14,885 nt of DNA, from contig JAYZDP010000109.1 in the NCBI GenBank assembly GCA_036337765.1, positions 1-14,885 on the forward strand. Direction: 5' to 3'. Position 1 is the stretch's first letter, and every line of letters begins with the position of its first letter. The notes below the pieces were generated by a model. That model was not told the origin of the DNA. It saw only the letters and a list, made by a program, of their open reading frames with translations, and searched no databases. Source of the stretch: JAYZDP01 sp036337765 (GTDB lineage Bacteria; Acidobacteriota; Thermoanaerobaculia; Multivoradales; Multivoraceae). Of the stretch, positions 13,419-14,885 are shown piece by piece. The position numbers were made by a program, and so were the translations under genes.

Positions 13419-13697
13419 CTACCGCAGGTCGACAGGCTTGCGATTTCCGAGCGCCTCGATCCGAGTCGAGGCCGGAGCTCCAGCCTTGACGAGCACTTCG
13501 AGCAGGACGCGACGCGCCCGATCGGTATCGGTGACCTCCGCGATCAGGAAGAACCGACCCGGTGCGGCGCCACCTCGGGTGATCTCGCCTAGGCCGGCTT
13601 CCGCCAGCGCCTCCTCGAGTGGCTCCTGCAGATCCATCGGGCTGCCGCGGCGCCAGTCGCGGCTAGAGATGACGATTCGGAGCTCGGTGGTTTCCAT
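13419..13697 (-). CDS. Hypothetical protein, 92 residues
   Basis: I do not recognise this protein. From the ATG at 13697 it reads METTELRIVISSRDWRRG, an alternating strand and helix pattern, with DLQEPLEEALAEAGLGEI and PGRFFLIAEVTDTDRARRVL, suggesting a small soluble alpha/beta (ferredoxin-like) domain with no signal peptide, cysteine or catalytic motif. The open frame continues 46 codons further upstream, but that part is lysine- and arginine-rich, unlike the rest, so the later ATG is preferred. No good ribosome site is seen. GC-rich third positions support coding. It precedes the monooxygenase by 33 bases and may be co-transcribed with it. Confidence 0.6.
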   Translation of the reverse strand: METTELRIVISSRDWRRGSPMDLQEPLEEALAEAGLGEITRGGAAPGRFFLIAEVTDTDRARRVLLEVLVKAGAPASTRIEALGNRKPVDLR

Positions 13698-13820
13698 GGC
13701 GTCTTGCGTGGCCAGGGAATGGTATAGAACGTACAGTTTGACGCGCTTCAGCCACCGAAGACCGAGAAACCCTTTGTTCTTCTTGGGTATTTCCTGTCGC
13801 CGCTTTCGGCATGCGGGGCT

Positions 13821-13841
13821 CCATCTAACATCCATCTAACA
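13821..13841. repeat. Short tandem repeat, two copies of CCATCTAACA
   Basis: CCATCTAACA at 13821-13830 and again at 13832-13841, an 11-base period in an A/T-richer intergenic stretch. The period is close to one helical turn, so a binding site is possible; chance slippage is equally so. Confidence 0.5.
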
Positions 13842-13901
13842 GGTCGGGCCGAGATGCTCCCGAGAGAGACGCTGAGCGGCCCCTGTGATGAGTCCGTACT
13901 C

Positions 13902-13921
13902 CTTGCCTTGGGTAGGGCAAG
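13902..13921 (-). terminator. Hairpin downstream of the exported two-domain gene
   Basis: CTTGCC (13902-13907) and GGCAAG (13916-13921) form a 6-bp stem with an 8-base loop, starting 46 bases past the minus-strand stop at 13968. There is no U-run on either side, so intrinsic termination is uncertain. Confidence 0.25.
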
Positions 13922-13967
13922 CTCCTCGTCGACGCGGAGCGACGGCCCCGTCCACTACTCCGGCGCG

Positions 13968-14696
13968 CTAGAGCTCGATGAGGGCGGTGACGACAGTCAC
14001 CAGATCGTGGCGCGTGGCCGTCGAGAGGTCGATCGACCTCTCACCGGTACCGGCGCCGGGTGCGGTTGCTTGGACGTTGATGCGCTGCGGAGCGTCCCAG
14101 ACGAGCGCCTGGAAGTTGCCGGCCTTGTCGGCCGCGATCTCGAGGTTCAGGGAGCTGTCGTCAGGTGAGGTGATGGCGACCGTGCCACCCTTGACCTTCT
14201 TGCCCTTCGCGTTGACGAGCCGCCCAGAGACCATGACGTACCGGGTGTCGGCCGAGGGCTCCTCGCCCTCGGGCCAGAGGATCGGGTACAGCCACTCGAT
14301 CTCGTTCCTTTCGACCGGCACGATGTATTCGGCCGAATGGTAGCCGGGAGTCTCGAACGACAGGCGTAGCACGATGCCGTAGACGTCGTCCCGGTTGTAG
14401 AGCGGACCCATGTTGCGGATCTGATAGACGCCGGTGGCACGCGTCTTGGCGCGGACACGATGGGCGGGCGCGTTGTCGTTGACGATCCAGACGTCGACCT
14501 TCGGCATCGGGTTGCCGGCCGGGTCGTACACCGTGCCGTAGGTGCGGGTGTTGTCGCGGTTTGAGGCACCCGTCTCGGCGCCACCCTGGTCCCAGACGTC
14601 GGCAGCACCCGGGTTCTGAGCGCCGGCGGCAGCCGTCAGCAAGAGAAGCGCGAAAAGGGCGCAGACGAGAACGGAGGTGGAGAGTCGCTTGCTCAT
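13968..14696 (-). CDS. Exported protein with two carboxypeptidase-regulatory-like (beta-sandwich) domains
   Basis: A 242-residue secreted protein. The ATG at 14696 gives MSKRLSTSVLVCALFALLLL followed by TAAAGA|Q, a clean signal peptide cut near residue 26. The first beta-sandwich (about 50-140) has the carboxypeptidase-regulatory pattern YGTVYDPAGNPMPKVDVWIV ... TRATGVYQIRNM. The second (about 151-242) repeats it: VMVSGRLVNAKGKKVKGGTV ... AADKAGNFQALVWDAP. Such Ig-like domains are usually structural or binding modules of envelope proteins; no enzyme domain is attached, so the role is unknown. The frame is open for 12 more codons upstream, but those would put charged residues ahead of the signal peptide. 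AAGAGG abuts the ATG, too close for a normal ribosome site, so initiation is not well explained. Confidence 0.75.
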   Translation of the reverse strand: MSKRLSTSVLVCALFALLLLTAAAGAQNPGAADVWDQGGAETGASNRDNTRTYGTVYDPAGNPMPKVDVWIVNDNAPAHRVRAKTRATGVYQIRNMGPLYNRDDVYGIVLRLSFETPGYHSAEYIVPVERNEIEWLYPILWPEGEEPSADTRYVMVSGRLVNAKGKKVKGGTVAITSPDDSSLNLEIAADKAGNFQALVWDAPQRINVQATAPGAGTGERSIDLSTATRHDLVTVVTALIEL

Positions 14697-14708
14697 CCTC
14701 TTATGATA

Positions 14709-14748
14709 ACCGCTTACGGTGTCGGAGTTCACCGCTCACGACAGCGGT
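14709..14748. promoter_or_regulatory. Repeated ACCGCT motifs upstream of the exported protein gene
   Basis: ACCGCTTACG (14709-14718) and ACCGCTCACG (14731-14740) are direct repeats 22 bases apart. The second also pairs with AGCGGT (14743-14748) as a perfect 6-bp inverted repeat with a 6-base centre. They lie 13-52 bases ahead of the minus-strand ATG at 14696, where a regulator could bind. Confidence 0.35.
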
Positions 14749-14885
14749 TCCCGCTCGAGTTCTGGGCGACACCCTGTCGATTGTGACTGTGCCCATCCTG
14801 GAACTCTTGCAGGCGAATCCAACAGAATCCATAAGGCCCTCAGGGCCCCAGAGAAGCGATGAGAATCAGATGGGTTTCGATTCTG
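14749..14885. other. Non-coding right edge
   Basis: No gene is supported here. A perfect 13-base palindrome GGCCCTCAGGGCC lies at 14835-14847 without an adjacent T-run. CAGAATC (14823-14829) is mirrored by GATTCTG at the very end (14879-14885). A gene start or mobile-element edge beyond the window cannot be judged. Confidence 0.4.

Larger units (their letters stand above)
13698..13967. other. 270-base gap without a supported gene
   Basis: Between the 92-residue gene and the end of the exported two-domain gene I see no convincing coding sequence. The stretch from 13698 to about 13820 is less GC-rich than its surroundings and holds a TATACC -10-like box on the minus strand near the hypothetical gene. 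It also contains a short tandem repeat and one 6-bp hairpin, listed separately. Confidence 0.5.

Noticed and set aside
13872..13905. Hammerhead-ribozyme-like string (GTGATGA followed by a GAGT-CCGT-ACTC stem)
   Set aside because: The conserved CUGAUGA is off by one base and the essential GAAA after stem II is absent.
14835..14847. Palindrome GGCCCTCAGGGCC as a terminator
   Set aside because: The stem is good, but a loop of one base cannot fold without losing pairs, and there is no T-run after it on either strand.
1..14885. CRISPR arrays, tRNA or rRNA genes, insertion sequences, prophage genes
   Set aside because: No regularly spaced repeats, cloverleaf-like segments, transposase or integrase motifs, or long terminal inverted repeats were seen on reading both strands.

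Overview
The window is high-GC bacterial DNA, about 15 kb, with dense protein genes on both strands, very short gaps and many 4-base start/stop overlaps. I see no tRNA, rRNA, CRISPR array, transposase or phage gene. One gene needs an in-frame UGA read as selenocysteine, so the host probably has Sec machinery. Together with an iron-sulfur APS reductase, BlaI-type remnants and a zf-TFIIB-type zinc-ribbon protein, this points loosely to a deltaproteobacterial, myxococcal or acidobacterial lineage. That assignment is inference.

Layout. 1-1015 (+): the end of a CysH-type APS/PAPS reductase, then a two-domain CbiX-type sirohydrochlorin chelatase, a plausible sulfate-assimilation and siroheme pair. 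1012-4331 (-): a large GT-C-like membrane glycosyltransferase and an FprA-type ferredoxin-NADP+ reductase. 4398-4796: a gap holding the wreck of a BlaI/MecI-type repressor gene and a coiled-coil tail, then a well-formed CsoR-controlled promoter. 4797-6283 (+): csoR and an SO_0444-type Cu/Zn efflux permease with a fused heavy-metal-associated domain, a self-regulated metal-efflux operon.

6271-8346 (-): a short-chain dehydrogenase, a SelW-like selenoprotein with a CxxU motif that ordinary gene calling would miss, and a tandem GNAT acetyltransferase. The last two overlap by TTGA. 8395-9534 (+): a PLP aminotransferase diverging from the dehydrogenase. 9545-12184 (-): an operon-like run of yfbR (5'-deoxynucleotidase), a zinc-ribbon protein, a fumarylacetoacetase-family hydrolase and rpiB. 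The first two carry clustered damage (in-frame TAG and TGA codons, a frameshift and apparent internal deletions), while the last two are intact.

12263-14885: an exported thioredoxin-fold protein (+), then on the minus strand a heme-degrading/ABM-type monooxygenase, an unrecognised 92-residue protein and an exported protein with two carboxypeptidase-regulatory-like domains. The main points of interest are the hidden selenoprotein with its SECIS-like hairpin, the CsoR operator pair built into the promoter, the BlaI fossil beside it, and the cluster of broken codons at 11.5-11.8 kb.
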